A stretch of 64,000 bases of DNA from Acidobacteriota bacterium (GCA_033549365.1 JAWSUF010000005.1:183847-247846), one strand, 5' to 3'; positions 16,512 to 26,779 are shown, counted from the stretch's first letter. A program made the numbers and translations. The notes: a model not told the origin generated them from the letters alone.

Positions 16512-17087
16512 ATGAACGAACAGGAGCTGGTGCTTCAAGCACAGGAGGGAAGCCGCGAGGCCTTCGCCCTCCTCATCGAAAAGTACCAGCGGAAGGTTTT
16601 TCAGATGGTTTATTCATTCACCGGCAACCGGGAGACGGCGGACGACCTGAGTCAGGACGTCTTCGTCAAGGCCTGGCTGGCCCTGCCGCGTTTCGGATTC
16701 CGGTCGGAATTCGGAACCTGGCTGTACCGGATCGCCGTGAATCATGCCAAGGACTTCCTGAGAAAAAACAAGAAGGTCCGGGAAGTCCCTCTCCAGGACG
16801 TCGGTGATGCGACCCTGGCCGTGGACGGAAACGTCGAAGCCGGCGAGCGCGAGAAAGAGGCCCGGGCCACCCGGGACTTCGTGCGGCGCGGGCTGGCGGC
16901 TCTTCCCGAAAAGCACAGAGTCATTCTGACACTCCGGGACATCCAGGGTCTGTCCTACGAGGACATCGCCGGGATTCTCGGCATTTCCCCCGGGACCGTC
17001 GATTCCCGGATTCACCGGGCCCGCCGCCGCCTGCGCACGATTCTGGAGCCCGGCCTGGAGAGCGAAGGAGAGGTTCATGCGTTGTAA
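16512..17087 (+). CDS. RNA polymerase ECF sigma factor (RpoE/SigW-like)
   Basis: 191-residue sigma factor of two-domain ECF type. Region 2 (about 8-75) includes SFTGNRETADDLSQDVFVKAW and GTWLYRIAVNHAKDFLRK. A charged linker precedes region 4 (about 128-180), LPEKHRVILTLRDIQGLSYEDIAG, with helix-turn-helix ILGISPGTVDSRIHRARR. It directs RNA polymerase to a stress regulon. The next gene, overlapping by 11 nt, is a zinc-finger anti-sigma factor, and the efflux genes behind it are the likely targets. An ECF-like promoter candidate lies upstream. Confidence 0.92.
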   Translation: MNEQELVLQAQEGSREAFALLIEKYQRKVFQMVYSFTGNRETADDLSQDVFVKAWLALPRFGFRSEFGTWLYRIAVNHAKDFLRKNKKVREVPLQDVGDATLAVDGNVEAGEREKEARATRDFVRRGLAALPEKHRVILTLRDIQGLSYEDIAGILGISPGTVDSRIHRARRRLRTILEPGLESEGEVHAL

Positions 17088-17574
17088 AAAAGCGGAGCGC
17101 CTGTTTTTCCGCCGTCTGGACGGCCGCCTGGATGAGACCTTGGCGCCGGCTCTGGATGACCATCTCCGGACATGTGCCGCCTGCGCGCGTCGCGCCGCCC
17201 AGCATGCCCGGATCGCCCGGACCCTTCGACCCACACCGGTGCCTGACCCGGTTCCCGGCCTGGCCCAAAGAATTATGCCCCGGCTCGAACCGCGCCCCGT
17301 CACGCCCGCGCCTCTCCTCCTTTGGGAAAGGTGGAGCCTGCGGACCGTCCCGGTCCTCATGACCGCGGTCGCCGTCGTCGGCCTGGCCCTGGCTCTTGTC
17401 GTTCCGGTATTCGACGAACCGCTGACCTCCACGGAAATTCTCCTTCTCCAGAACATCAACCCCATGGAGGAGGCGCGGACCATTTTCGAGCAGGAAAAAC
17501 CCGAAACCCGGGGGCTCATGCTTCTCGTCGCCTCGATCGACGAGGTTCCCCCCGCACGAAGAGATCGCCCATGA
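17077..17574 (+). CDS. Zinc-finger (ZAS) transmembrane anti-sigma factor
   Basis: 165 residues. The N-terminal anti-sigma zinc motif is visible as HLRTCAACARR (His-x3-Cys-x2-Cys at about 29-36), followed by a Pro-rich linker, one membrane segment VLMTAVAVVGLALALVVPVF (about 90-110) and a short periplasmic part. Such proteins hold the ECF sigma inactive until an envelope or redox signal arrives. Overlap with the sigma gene by 11 nt and with the next gene by ATGA supports co-translation and this assignment over a generic membrane protein. Confidence 0.85.
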   Translation: MRCKKAERLFFRRLDGRLDETLAPALDDHLRTCAACARRAAQHARIARTLRPTPVPDPVPGLAQRIMPRLEPRPVTPAPLLLWERWSLRTVPVLMTAVAVVGLALALVVPVFDEPLTSTEILLLQNINPMEEARTIFEQEKPETRGLMLLVASIDEVPPARRDRP

Positions 17575-18068
17575 GAATTCTGAAAGCCAAAATCTGGATC
17601 GCCTTTTCCCTGATCGCCGTGTTTGCCGCCGGTTTCGCCGCCGGGATCTGTTTTGACAAATACTCCATGCGCAAGAAATGGGAGCGCCGGGAAAAAGACC
17701 GCCCCCAATTCCTGACCCTGGATTACATGGCCACACAAATGAGCCTGAGCGAAGATCAGATCGAAGCCATTCGCGAGGTCTTTCGCAGGAACGAGGAGCG
17801 GATGAAGGACGTCCGGACCGGCCTCCACAGGCAGTTCGGTGAAATCCGCGCCCTGCTCAAGACGGAAATCGACGATGTTCTCGATGCCGGGCAGCGCGAA
17901 AAATTCCAGGCCCTGATCGACGAATACACCGAGGCCCGCAAGGCCTATGATGAAAAAATGAGAAAATCCCGTCCGGCCCCCCGGGGCTCTTCGGGAGGCT
18001 CGAACCCCAAGCGGTCCCCCGTTCTCCCGATTTTTCCGGAACCTCCGGGCGGCCGTTATAGCCCGTAA
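17571..18068 (+). CDS. Spy/CpxP-like periplasmic heavy-metal-resistance/LTXXQ protein
   Basis: 165 residues: membrane anchor or signal segment IWIAFSLIAVFAAGFAAGI (about 8-26), then a helical region MATQMSLSEDQIEAIREVF and a second helical hairpin VLDAGQREKFQALIDEYTEA, the pattern of Spy/CpxP/ZraP sensors-chaperones. The tail (about 125-165) is Pro/Ser/Arg-rich. It starts at an ATGA overlap with the anti-sigma gene. In this position it may sense misfolding or metal and modulate the sigma/anti-sigma pair. That role is inferred from context. Confidence 0.65.
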   Translation: MRILKAKIWIAFSLIAVFAAGFAAGICFDKYSMRKKWERREKDRPQFLTLDYMATQMSLSEDQIEAIREVFRRNEERMKDVRTGLHRQFGEIRALLKTEIDDVLDAGQREKFQALIDEYTEARKAYDEKMRKSRPAPRGSSGGSNPKRSPVLPIFPEPPGGRYSP

Positions 18069-18089
18069 CCCGGGCCCAGGAGAATCACC

Positions 18090-19478
18090 ATGAGAAAACG
18101 CACCATTGGAATCATCGCGGCCGTTTTGATCGTGGCCGGAGCCGTCATTGTCTTCGGCGCCCTCAAAAACGGCAAAAACAACGCCGTCAAGTACCGTATG
18201 GAAGCCCTGACAAGCGGCGACATCGAGGCCATGGTTCTCACCTCGGGCACCCTGAACCCCGTGACCGTTGTCGAGGTCGGAAGCCAGGTCTCCGGCCAGA
18301 TCGAAAAGCTCTATGTGGATTTTAACTCCCAGGTCAAGGCGGGGCAGGTCATCGCCGAGATCGACCAATCCATGCTGCGGACCCGTGTCGAGCAGAACCA
18401 GGCCAACTACATGAGCGCCCAGGCATCTCTCGAGCGGTCGAAAGTGACAACAGAGAACCTGAAAAGACGATACGAGCGCGCAACGAGTCTCTTCGAAAAG
18501 AAGCTCATTTCTTTCGAGGAAAAAGACGCGGCCGAGTCCAACTACCTGGCGGCCAAAACCGACGTCCAATCGGCGGAGGCCCGCCTCGAACAGGCCAAGT
18601 CCCAGCTCGAAACGAGCCGGGTCGACCTCGACTATGCCATCATCCGCTCGCCCATCGACGGCGTCGTCATTTCCCGAAACATCAACCAGGGCCAGACCGT
18701 GGCGGCCAGCTTCCAGGCTCCCAAGCTCTTCGAGATCGCCAACGATCTGACCAAGATGCAGGTCGAATGCAGCGTCGACGAGGCCGACATCGGCCGCGTC
18801 CAGGAAGGCCAGAAAGTCCGCTTCACCGTGGACGCCTTCCCCAACGACAATTTCAGCGGCCTTGTCCGCCAGGTCCGCTATTCCCCCGTCGTCACCCAGA
18901 ACGTCGTCACCTACACGACGATCGTCGACGTCGACAATCCCGGCATGAAGCTCAGGCCCGGCATGACGGCCACGGTGTCCATCATCGTCGGCGAAGCCCG
19001 GGGCGTTTTGCGCGTCCCGAACGCCGCCCTGCGCTTCACTCCGAACCTGTCGCCCGAGGAACTCCAGAAACTCGTCAAGGAAACCCAGGAACGGATGATG
19101 GCCCAGCGCAAAGACACAGGCGCCGCTCCGGGCTCCGGTCCCTCCGCCGACGCCTCCGCTCAGACCCAAAGGGTTTTCCAGCGCGGCGACGGCTCGGGCG
19201 TTCCCGGCGCCATGATGAAAGCGGGCGCCGGAGGCGGACCCGGCGGCCGAGCCCGCCAGGCTTCCCGGGTCTGGATCCTGGGCGCCGACGGCAAGCTGTC
19301 CATGATGTTTCTTCGGACAGGCGTCACCGACAACTCCTACACTGAGATCCTCCAGAGCGAACTCAAGGAGGGCGACGAGGTCGTCATCGGATATGAATCC
19401 GGCTCGGCGACGGCCCGGGCCGCAACCCCCACGATGGGCGGCCCGGGAAGAGGCAACGTGATGTTCATCGGCCGTTGA
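18090..19478 (+). CDS. macA: Periplasmic adaptor subunit, MacA-like (HlyD family)
   Basis: 462-residue membrane-fusion protein linking an inner-membrane ABC transporter to TolC. It has an N-terminal anchor (IGIIAAVLIVAGAVIVFGAL), a lipoyl half VEVGSQVSGQIEKLYVDFN and a long coiled-coil hairpin (about 95-185). The second lipoyl half is YAIIRSPIDGVVISRNINQG, followed by beta-barrel and membrane-proximal domains. An inserted Gly/Ala/Pro/Gln-rich segment at about 340-385 is unusual in length. AGGAGAATCACC precedes the ATG. The ATPase and permease genes follow. Confidence 0.88.
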   Translation: MRKRTIGIIAAVLIVAGAVIVFGALKNGKNNAVKYRMEALTSGDIEAMVLTSGTLNPVTVVEVGSQVSGQIEKLYVDFNSQVKAGQVIAEIDQSMLRTRVEQNQANYMSAQASLERSKVTTENLKRRYERATSLFEKKLISFEEKDAAESNYLAAKTDVQSAEARLEQAKSQLETSRVDLDYAIIRSPIDGVVISRNINQGQTVAASFQAPKLFEIANDLTKMQVECSVDEADIGRVQEGQKVRFTVDAFPNDNFSGLVRQVRYSPVVTQNVVTYTTIVDVDNPGMKLRPGMTATVSIIVGEARGVLRVPNAALRFTPNLSPEELQKLVKETQERMMAQRKDTGAAPGSGPSADASAQTQRVFQRGDGSGVPGAMMKAGAGGGPGGRARQASRVWILGADGKLSMMFLRTGVTDNSYTEILQSELKEGDEVVIGYESGSATARAATPTMGGPGRGNVMFIGR

Positions 19479-19507
19479 GGCCGCGAGACCGACCCGGGAG
19501 ACATCTC

Positions 19508-20221
<714 letters not shown>

Positions 20222-20243
20222 GCACGGGCGAAGAGAGGCGGAC

Positions 20244-21467
20244 ATGAATATACTGAAAACCATCCGGGTCGCCGTCAGGGCCCTGGGCCGGAACAAGATG
20301 CGGTCCTTCCTGACGACACTCGGCATCATCATCGGCGTCGGTGCCGTGATCGCCATGGTCAGCATCGGCGAAGGCGCCAAGCGCGGCATCGAGGATCGCT
20401 TCGAGTCCATGGGAACGAATCTCCTCTTCGTCAGCCCGGGCAGCCGGGCCGTGGGCGGCCGCCATTTCGGCGCCGGATCGGCCAACCCTCTCAAGGAGGC
20501 CGACGCCGAGGCCATCCAGCAGTTGGGCGCCGTCCTCCAGATCTCGCCCAACGTCAACACCCGGACCCAGGTCATCTACGGCAACAAGAACTGGAACACA
20601 TCCATTCAGGGGACGGGCCACGCTTATCCCGAGGTCCGCAAATGGCCTGTCCAGGACGGCGTTTTCTTCGATGAGGCCATGGTCCGCTCCGGCGCCAAAG
20701 TCTGCGTGCTGGGCAGCGAAGTCCGCAAGAGCCTTTTCGAAGACGAGGACCCCATCGGCCGGATCATCCGGATCAAGCGCATCCCCTTCCGGGTCATCGG
20801 CGTCCTCGAATCCAAGGGCGAGCAGGGCGGCTTCTTCAACCGCGACGACATGATTGCCGTTCCCTACACAACGGCCATGCGCAGCCTGATCGGCACCGAC
20901 AACATCCAATCCATGGATGTTTCGGCCGTCTCGGCGGCCCAGACCGACGCCGCCCGCGCCCAGATCGAGGAGCTTCTGCGCATCCGGCGCCGGATCGCCC
21001 CGGGCGCGGACGACGATTTCACCGTCCGCAACATGTCCGAAATCGCCGAAAGCGCCGCGGAGTCGACCAAGATCATGACGCTCCTGCTGGGCAGCATCGC
21101 CTCGATCTCCCTTCTCGTCGGCGGCATCGGCATCATGAACATCATGCTCGTCTCCGTCACCGAACGGACGCGGGAGATCGGCATCCGCATGGCCGTCGGC
21201 GCGAAGGAACGGGACATCCTGCTCCAGTTCCTGATCGAGGCCGTCGTCTTGTGCGTGATCGGCGGGCTGATCGGCATCGGCATCGGAATCGCCGGGTCGA
21301 AGCTGGTCCAGAAAGTTCCCGCCTTCGCCCAGTGGAATACGGTCGTCTCCATGGATTCGATCTTTCTGGCCTTCGCCTTCGCCGCGGCCGTCGGCATCTT
21401 CTTCGGCTTCTACCCGGCCCGCAAGGCGTCCAAGCTCGATCCCATCGAGGCGCTTCGGTACGAGTGA
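20244..21467 (+). CDS. ABC transporter permease, MacB/FtsX family
   Basis: 407 residues. The first membrane helix (LTTLGIIIGVGAVIAMVSIG, about 26-45) leads into a large periplasmic MacB-PCD domain. Three C-terminal helices carry the FtsX core (LLVGGIGIMNIMLVSVTERT, RMAVGAKERDILLQFLIE) and end in YPARKASKLDPIEALRYE. This mechanotransmission-type permease pairs with the preceding ATPase, MacA and the following TolC. Substrates might be antimicrobial peptides, macrolides, siderophores or lipoprotein-like molecules; the sequence does not say which. Confidence 0.93.
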   Translation: MNILKTIRVAVRALGRNKMRSFLTTLGIIIGVGAVIAMVSIGEGAKRGIEDRFESMGTNLLFVSPGSRAVGGRHFGAGSANPLKEADAEAIQQLGAVLQISPNVNTRTQVIYGNKNWNTSIQGTGHAYPEVRKWPVQDGVFFDEAMVRSGAKVCVLGSEVRKSLFEDEDPIGRIIRIKRIPFRVIGVLESKGEQGGFFNRDDMIAVPYTTAMRSLIGTDNIQSMDVSAVSAAQTDAARAQIEELLRIRRRIAPGADDDFTVRNMSEIAESAAESTKIMTLLLGSIASISLLVGGIGIMNIMLVSVTERTREIGIRMAVGAKERDILLQFLIEAVVLCVIGGLIGIGIGIAGSKLVQKVPAFAQWNTVVSMDSIFLAFAFAAAVGIFFGFYPARKASKLDPIEALRYE

Positions 21468-21524
21468 TCGAAAGACGGCAAAAAAAACGTCGATAGAATA
21501 GGAATGCAAACAAGGAGACGCGCC

Positions 21525-23078
21525 ATGAAACGACTGCAAACGGCGGCCATCTTTATCCTCTGTCTGGCCATGGGTCTGATACCGGCCTGGAGTCAGGATG
21601 CGAAGGAAACGCTCACCCTGACACTCGAGGAATGCATCGTCCGGGCCATGGAAAACAACCTCAACGTCCGGATCCAGGTTCTCGGACCCGAAGCGGCCGG
21701 GGCGGCCCTCACGCGGAGCCGGGAAAAATACTATCCGAGCCTGTCCTTCAGCGCCGGAAAGAGAAACACGAACAGCCCCTCGTACTCATTTCTTGAGGCG
21801 GCGGACGCCGTTCTCGATCAGTACGACGATTATTCTTTCCAGATTGGCCAGACCCTGCCGTACGGCGGACAACTGAACGCGATCCTGACCAATTATGTCA
21901 GCGATTCGAACCGCAGCTTCCAGACCATCAATCCCCGCTACGGCAGCACCCTGCGCCTGAACTTCAGCCAGCCTCTTCTGCGGAACTTCGGCCGCGACAT
22001 CAGCCGCCGCGACATCATCGTGGCCCGCAACAACCTGGACGTCTCGACCAATCAGTTCAAGAAAAACATCATGGATGTGATCTATTCGGTCGAGGATGCC
22101 TATTGGAATCTGGTCTACACGATCGAGACGCTCAAGGTCCGGCAACAGTCGCTCGACCTGGCCCGCGACCTTTTGGAGAAGAACCGGCGGTCGGTCGAGA
22201 TCGGCACCATGGCGCCCATCGAAGTCCTGAGCGCCCAGGCCGAGGTGGCCACGCGCGAGGCGGACATCCTGCAGGCCGAAGCCCAGGTCAAAAGCGCCGA
22301 GGACCGGTTGAAAGCGCTCCTCAACATCATTCATGACAAGGACAAGGGGGGTGCCGTCATCGTCCCGGCCGACACGCCGACCTTCCAGGAGCGGACAATC
22401 AGCCTGGAGGAAGCCGTCGCGACGGCCCTGGCCCGGCGGCCCGACCTCGAGGCCACCCGCATCGGCCTCGATACCGAGCGGTTCAATGTGTCCTACGCGC
22501 GCAACCAGCTCCTTCCCGACCTGAGTCTTTCGGCCGGCTATTGGAGCCCGGGGATATCGGGCGACAGGATCCTCTACCAGGGCGGGAATCCCTTGTCGGG
22601 GATCATTGTCGGGGTCATCCCCGGCGGTTTTTCCGATGCCCTCAAAGATGCCTTCGGCTTCCGATATGAAAACTGGTCGCTCAGCCTGAGCCTCAGCGTT
22701 CCCTTGAGCAATGTCCTGTCCCGCGCCGCCTATGCCCAGGCGAAAATCGGATTTGAACAGGCTGCGCTGAACCTCCAGAATCAGGAACAGCAAATCCTGG
22801 TCGAAATCCGCAACGCCGTCCGGTCGCTGGATACGGATTTTCAGCGGGTCCAGGCCTACCGTGTGGCCCGCGAGCTGGCCGAACAGAAGCTGGCCGCCGA
22901 GGAGGAGAAGCTCCGGGTCGGTTTGAGCACCAACTTCCTCGTCCTCACGTACCAGAGGGAACTGGCCAATGCCCGAACCTCCGAGCTCAAGGCCGTCATC
23001 GACTACAACCTGTCCCTGGCCAACATCGACCGGGCCCTCGGCGTAAGCCTCGAGACCCGAAACGTCAAAGTCAATTAA
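21525..23078 (+). CDS. TolC-family outer-membrane efflux protein
   Basis: 517 residues with signal peptide MKRLQTAAIFILCLAMG to about residue 24 (AWSQ). The two-fold TolC repeat is present, the N-terminal half starting LTLEECIVRAMENNLNV and the second SLEEAVATALARRPDLEAT, each followed by long coiled-coil helices. The ATG at 21525 has AAGGAGACGC in front; an in-frame ATG at 21504 is less well placed. It completes the tripartite pump of this operon. The operon end shows no clear hairpin terminator. Confidence 0.93.
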   Translation: MKRLQTAAIFILCLAMGLIPAWSQDAKETLTLTLEECIVRAMENNLNVRIQVLGPEAAGAALTRSREKYYPSLSFSAGKRNTNSPSYSFLEAADAVLDQYDDYSFQIGQTLPYGGQLNAILTNYVSDSNRSFQTINPRYGSTLRLNFSQPLLRNFGRDISRRDIIVARNNLDVSTNQFKKNIMDVIYSVEDAYWNLVYTIETLKVRQQSLDLARDLLEKNRRSVEIGTMAPIEVLSAQAEVATREADILQAEAQVKSAEDRLKALLNIIHDKDKGGAVIVPADTPTFQERTISLEEAVATALARRPDLEATRIGLDTERFNVSYARNQLLPDLSLSAGYWSPGISGDRILYQGGNPLSGIIVGVIPGGFSDALKDAFGFRYENWSLSLSLSVPLSNVLSRAAYAQAKIGFEQAALNLQNQEQQILVEIRNAVRSLDTDFQRVQAYRVARELAEQKLAAEEEKLRVGLSTNFLVLTYQRELANARTSELKAVIDYNLSLANIDRALGVSLETRNVKVN

Positions 23079-23159
23079 CGCAAAAAATCCGTCTAAGCAT
23101 GGATCGATCCCGATGAGTCCGGTCATGCAAAAAAGACGAAAAGAACTTCTGATATGTGA

Positions 23160-23165
23160 TATAAT
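23160..23165 (+). promoter_or_regulatory. Candidate -10 element upstream of the DUF5916 gene
   Basis: A perfect TATAAT lies in the 177-nt gap between tolC and the DUF5916 gene, about 90 nt before the chosen start. No good -35 hexamer is seen 16-18 nt upstream, so this is weak evidence for a promoter. The rest of the gap shows nothing further. Confidence 0.3.
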
Positions 23166-23255
23166 ACACGCTTACTTCCGGATGGAAAGACGGCCTATTC
23201 TGGCCGGTCGGGATTTTGCCAAGGGATGTCTTGAGTGGTGATAGAGAGCGCAGAT

Positions 23256-25463
23256 GTGAAAATAAAGAAACTTGCGGCTTTGTTGGCTCTTGTTTTTACG
23301 GCCGTGGTTTTTTCCGCGTCGCCCGTTTCGGCTTCCAAGCCGCGCGATTCCCGAGCCCTTCCCAATCCCGAGGACTATGCCATCCGGATCCCCGCCTTGG
23401 AAACTCCGCCCGTTATCGACGGCATCCTGGACAATCCCCATTGGGACGGCGCTCTGGCGTTGGACTCCTTCACGCAGTACGAGCCCATCGAGGGTGCGGC
23501 GCCGACGGAGCGAACCATCGCCTATATCGGCTACGACCCCAAGTATCTTTACATCGCCGTCCGCTGTTTCGATTCCAACGCCCGGGGCATCCGGGCCTGC
23601 CTGACGCAGCGCGACAGGGTTCAGGGCGACGACGAAGTGACCATCTATCTCGACACCTTCAACGACAAAAAGCGGGCCTTCGTCTTCAAGGTCAACCCCT
23701 GCGGCGTCCAAACCGACGGAATTTACACCGAGATCCGGCGCATGGGCCGGGGCATGGGCTTCGACCGGGTCGATAAAAGTTGGGACACCTATTTCCGGTC
23801 CGCCGCCACCGTGGATGACGAGGGCTACACCGTCGAGATGGCCATTCCCTTCAAAAGCCTGCGCTTTCCCAACAGTCCGGAACAGGTCTGGGGACTCCAG
23901 ATCATGCGGACCATCCCGCGCAAAAACGAAGAGATCTACTGGTATCCGCGCTCGCGCAGCGTCAACGGGTTTCTCCTCCAGGCGGGGCAGCTTCATATTC
24001 CCGGTGATATCGAAAAAGGCCGCAACATCGAGATCATGCCCGTCCTGACCGGTGCCCAGGCGCCGGGCGAATCCTTCGGCGCCCAGGCCGGTCTCAACCT
24101 CAAATACGGCATCACGTCGGACATGACGGCCGACATCGCCCTCAACCCGGATTTCAGCCAGGTCGAGGCGGACATGCCCCAGGTGGACGTCAACCAGCGA
24201 TACGCCCTCTATTTCCAGGAAAAACGGCCCTTCTTCCTTGAGGGCAAGGATTTCTACGACACCCCCCTGGAGGTCCTTTATACCCGAAAAATCGTCCAAC
24301 CCCAGTGGGGCGCCAAGCTCTCCGGTAAAACGGGCGGCACGACGCTCGGCTTCCTGAGCGCCCTCGACGATAATCCGCCGGTCATCGAAATCCCCGGTGT
24401 CGATCCCTACGCCGAAATCGAACCGTCCCGCTCCCTGTTTCACGTCCTCCGGATGAGGCAGGATCTCTACGCCGAGTCCTTTTTGGGCTTCATCGTGACC
24501 GACAAGGAAATGGGCGAAACCGGGTCTTCGATCTCAACGGAATTCAACAGGGTGGCGGGCGTCGACGGCCAGTTCAAACTCGGGCGCTACAATCGCCTGG
24601 CCTTCCAGGCCCTGACGTCGCAGAGCCGGGCCGAAGGGCGGACGACGGACTTTGTTCCCGCCTGGCACGTCGGGCTGAACAGCCAGTCCCGCCATCTCCA
24701 GATCACGGCCGACTGGACAAGCATCCACCCCGAGTTCGAAGCCGCGGGCGGCTATTTCCGGCGCAAGGACATCCACAGCCTCCACACCCGGGTCGGCTAT
24801 TCCTTCCTGCCCCAGACGCCTCTGATCGTTTCACTGACGCCGTCTCTTTCGTATCGCCGGATTTACGACTACAAAGGGATTTTGACCGACGATGAGGTGA
24901 CCTTGTCCCTTTTCGCCAGCGGCTGGCGGCAATCCTTTGTCATGGTCAACTATGAACAAGGTTTTGAGAAATACAACGGCGTGGATTTCCGGCCCAACCA
25001 GTTCCGGGCCAGCCTGTTCTCCGATCCGTTCGCCTGGATCCGCGGACATGTCTCCTTCAGTTTCGGCGACGGCATTTATTACAGCGATGATCCCTACCTG
25101 GGTTGGAAAACCTCGAAGAGTCTCCGGATGACTCTTCAACCCCGCTCCAACATCGCCTTGTCTTACAATTTTCAAAACAACAATTTCACCCTGGGTCGCG
25201 GAGGCGAACGGGTCTATTCCATCAACATCATCAGCCAGCGCCTCAGCTGGCAAATGTCCCGGCCGCTTTCCCTGCGGGTCATCACCGACTACAACGACTA
25301 TTACAGACAGATTTTTCTGAGTGGCCTGGTCAGCTACGAAATCAATCCCGGCACGGTCTTCTACCTCGGCATCGACGACTCCCGCTCGCGCGACGAACAG
25401 GGGATGTTCAGAAGCGGGGGGAAGTATTATTTCATCAAGTTCTCCTACTGGTGGCGAGTCTGA
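23256..25463 (+). CDS. DUF5916 outer-membrane protein with CBM9-like N-terminal domain
   Basis: 735 residues. Signal peptide IKKLAALLALVFTAVVFSAS is followed by a family-9 carbohydrate-binding-like domain (about 40-210: PVIDGILDNPHWDGALAL, YLYIAVRCFDS). A long beta-rich region then matches DUF5916, with NPDFSQVEADMPQVDVN, FFLEGKDFYDTPLEVLYTRK and repeated aromatic strands ending FIKFSYWWRV. The terminal aromatic residue and strand pattern suggest an outer-membrane barrel. Three in-frame GTG codons exist (23235, 23238, 23256); the last has GAGAG upstream and gives the normal signal peptide. Substrate unknown. A strong terminator follows. Confidence 0.85.
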   Translation: MKIKKLAALLALVFTAVVFSASPVSASKPRDSRALPNPEDYAIRIPALETPPVIDGILDNPHWDGALALDSFTQYEPIEGAAPTERTIAYIGYDPKYLYIAVRCFDSNARGIRACLTQRDRVQGDDEVTIYLDTFNDKKRAFVFKVNPCGVQTDGIYTEIRRMGRGMGFDRVDKSWDTYFRSAATVDDEGYTVEMAIPFKSLRFPNSPEQVWGLQIMRTIPRKNEEIYWYPRSRSVNGFLLQAGQLHIPGDIEKGRNIEIMPVLTGAQAPGESFGAQAGLNLKYGITSDMTADIALNPDFSQVEADMPQVDVNQRYALYFQEKRPFFLEGKDFYDTPLEVLYTRKIVQPQWGAKLSGKTGGTTLGFLSALDDNPPVIEIPGVDPYAEIEPSRSLFHVLRMRQDLYAESFLGFIVTDKEMGETGSSISTEFNRVAGVDGQFKLGRYNRLAFQALTSQSRAEGRTTDFVPAWHVGLNSQSRHLQITADWTSIHPEFEAAGGYFRRKDIHSLHTRVGYSFLPQTPLIVSLTPSLSYRRIYDYKGILTDDEVTLSLFASGWRQSFVMVNYEQGFEKYNGVDFRPNQFRASLFSDPFAWIRGHVSFSFGDGIYYSDDPYLGWKTSKSLRMTLQPRSNIALSYNFQNNNFTLGRGGERVYSINIISQRLSWQMSRPLSLRVITDYNDYYRQIFLSGLVSYEINPGTVFYLGIDDSRSRDEQGMFRSGGKYYFIKFSYWWRV

Positions 25464-25473
25464 CTTATTCATA

Positions 25474-25516
25474 AAAATACCGGTTTATTAACTCTTTCTG
25501 AATTCCGGTATTTTTA
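25474..25516. terminator. Rho-independent (bidirectional) terminator
   Basis: A perfect 11-bp inverted repeat, AAAAATACCGG (25474-25484) and CCGGTATTTTT (25506-25516), starts 11 nt after the DUF5916 stop. The arms end in A and T runs, so it could work in both directions. Confidence 0.85.
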
Positions 25517-25582
25517 CCCTCCGGGCGAGCCGATCCAGCTGCATCTGCTGCGTTGCGCAGGGTTCGCAGTACCGGGAGTACA

Positions 25583-25695
25583 GCTTCACCCTGCGCGCCT
25601 TGCATCTGCAGCCGTCTCGACTCGTGAATAAGCCAGCCTCCGTCTAGCGCCGGAACTGGGCGCTTTTTCCCCTTCGGGCGTGCCGATCTTACCGC
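25583..25695. repeat. Intergenic direct repeat, copy R1
   Basis: The first 88 bp (25583-25670) recur at 25828-25915 with three mismatches. The last 27 bp (25669-25695, ending GTGCCGATCTTACCGC) recur exactly at 26841-26867. No coding pattern; short open frames across it are repeat-derived. The space 25696-25827 between R1 and R2 has no feature I recognise. Confidence 0.75.
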
Positions 25696-25827
25696 ATCGA
25701 TTTCACCGCGGCCTGCTCGACGTAGCTCAACTACGCCTGCGCAGTCCGCTCCTCATCGCTACGGCAACCTCGACACGCGCACAGCTTCCGCGTCCCCCTT
25801 ATATGCGCCGATCGGGCCGCATCACAC

Positions 25828-25938
25828 GCTTCACCCTGCGCGCCTTGCATCTACAGCCGTCTCGACTCGTGAATAAGCCAGCCTCCGTCTGGCGCCGGAA
25901 CTGTGCGCTTTTTCCGCACAGCCCCGGCTCGAAAGCTG
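25828..25938. repeat. Intergenic direct repeat, copy R2
   Basis: 25828-25915 repeats R1 (85/88 identical). 25918-25938 (ACAGCCCCGGCTCGAAAGCT) recurs at 26814-26834 in R3 with one mismatch. It ends 25 bp before the stop of the FkbM gene. Confidence 0.75.
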
Positions 25939-25962
25939 CCCGTCATAACGCCGATGTGAGTT

Positions 25963-26685
25963 TTAACGAATTGATTCTCTGTGCTCATAGAGAACATTAT
26001 CTTCAATTTTGTTTTCTTTGAGTCTCACAACCTCAAAAAAATCATTTTGATTCATATATTGCCTAATTTCCTCTTGGCTTGGCGCCCCAATATATTTAGA
26101 GTGCAAACCTTTTTCAAGGTAACGTTCCGACGGTTTTAGTGCCGGTTCTTCCATGATGATGTATTGAATTTTCCTTAGGCAATCTCCGAATCCTTTTAAG
26201 ACCTCCAGCTCGAAGCCTTGGACATCCATACATAACAGAGAAACCTCGACGATACCTAACTCTTGCATGACATTTTTTGCTGTCCGTATTTGAACTTCCA
26301 AGCCCTCAAGGTGTTGCGTTTTCTCGAAGTCAATTCTCTTTAAAAAACTGCTTGCGCCTGGGTTGTTATCGACAAGATAGGGATAAAATATTTGTGATTT
26401 CTCTTCTGATCCAAGGGCATACTTATAGAAATGAATATTCTTAAATCCGACAAGATTTTTTTCACACTGTTGATGAGTTAACGGGTTCGGGTCGAAACAG
26501 TAAATGGCGGCATTCGGGTAAGCATTTGAAAGATTTATAGATTCATCTCCAAATCGTGCCCCTACCTCAAATATCGTTTTGACATGCTGTTTATTGATTT
26601 TTTCCAAAAAACGTTTGTCAATGTAACCCCCTCTCCGACTTAAAAATACTTTCTCAAGGAATTTTTTTATGGTCCAATGGATCAT
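25963..26685 (-). CDS. FkbM-family SAM-dependent methyltransferase
   Basis: 240 residues. SAM-binding region IFEVGARFGDESINLS (about 38-53) and AIYCFDPNPLTHQQCE, then VSLLCMDVQGFELEVLKGFG, which is the FkbM signature (D-x-QG-x-E-x-x-V/L-L-K-G). FkbM enzymes often O-methylate sugars or lipids, so a role in glycan decoration is likely but unproved. The gene is on the minus strand, far more A+T-rich than its neighbours, and lies between repeat copies R2 and R3. That suggests acquisition. AAGAAG lies upstream of the ATG. No partner genes are adjacent. Confidence 0.82.
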   Translation of the reverse strand: MIHWTIKKFLEKVFLSRRGGYIDKRFLEKINKQHVKTIFEVGARFGDESINLSNAYPNAAIYCFDPNPLTHQQCEKNLVGFKNIHFYKYALGSEEKSQIFYPYLVDNNPGASSFLKRIDFEKTQHLEGLEVQIRTAKNVMQELGIVEVSLLCMDVQGFELEVLKGFGDCLRKIQYIIMEEPALKPSERYLEKGLHSKYIGAPSQEEIRQYMNQNDFFEVVRLKENKIEDNVLYEHRESIR

Positions 26686-26779
26686 CTTTTGCTTCTTAAA
26701 AAACCCGGTACAAATGACAACATGAAAACCTTTCGGCCCTTACGGAGAATCATACCTCTCACTTGAACGATGTCAAGAT

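Noticed and set aside
16614..19169. An 851-residue minus-strand open frame opposite the sigma factor operon
   Set aside because: It is antisense to five well-supported genes, has no ribosome site or domain, and long antisense frames are expected in G+C-rich DNA.
25680..26021. A 113-codon plus-strand open frame in the repeat region
   Set aside because: It runs across repeat R2 and into the antisense of the FkbM gene, with no ribosome site and repeat-derived peptide sequence.
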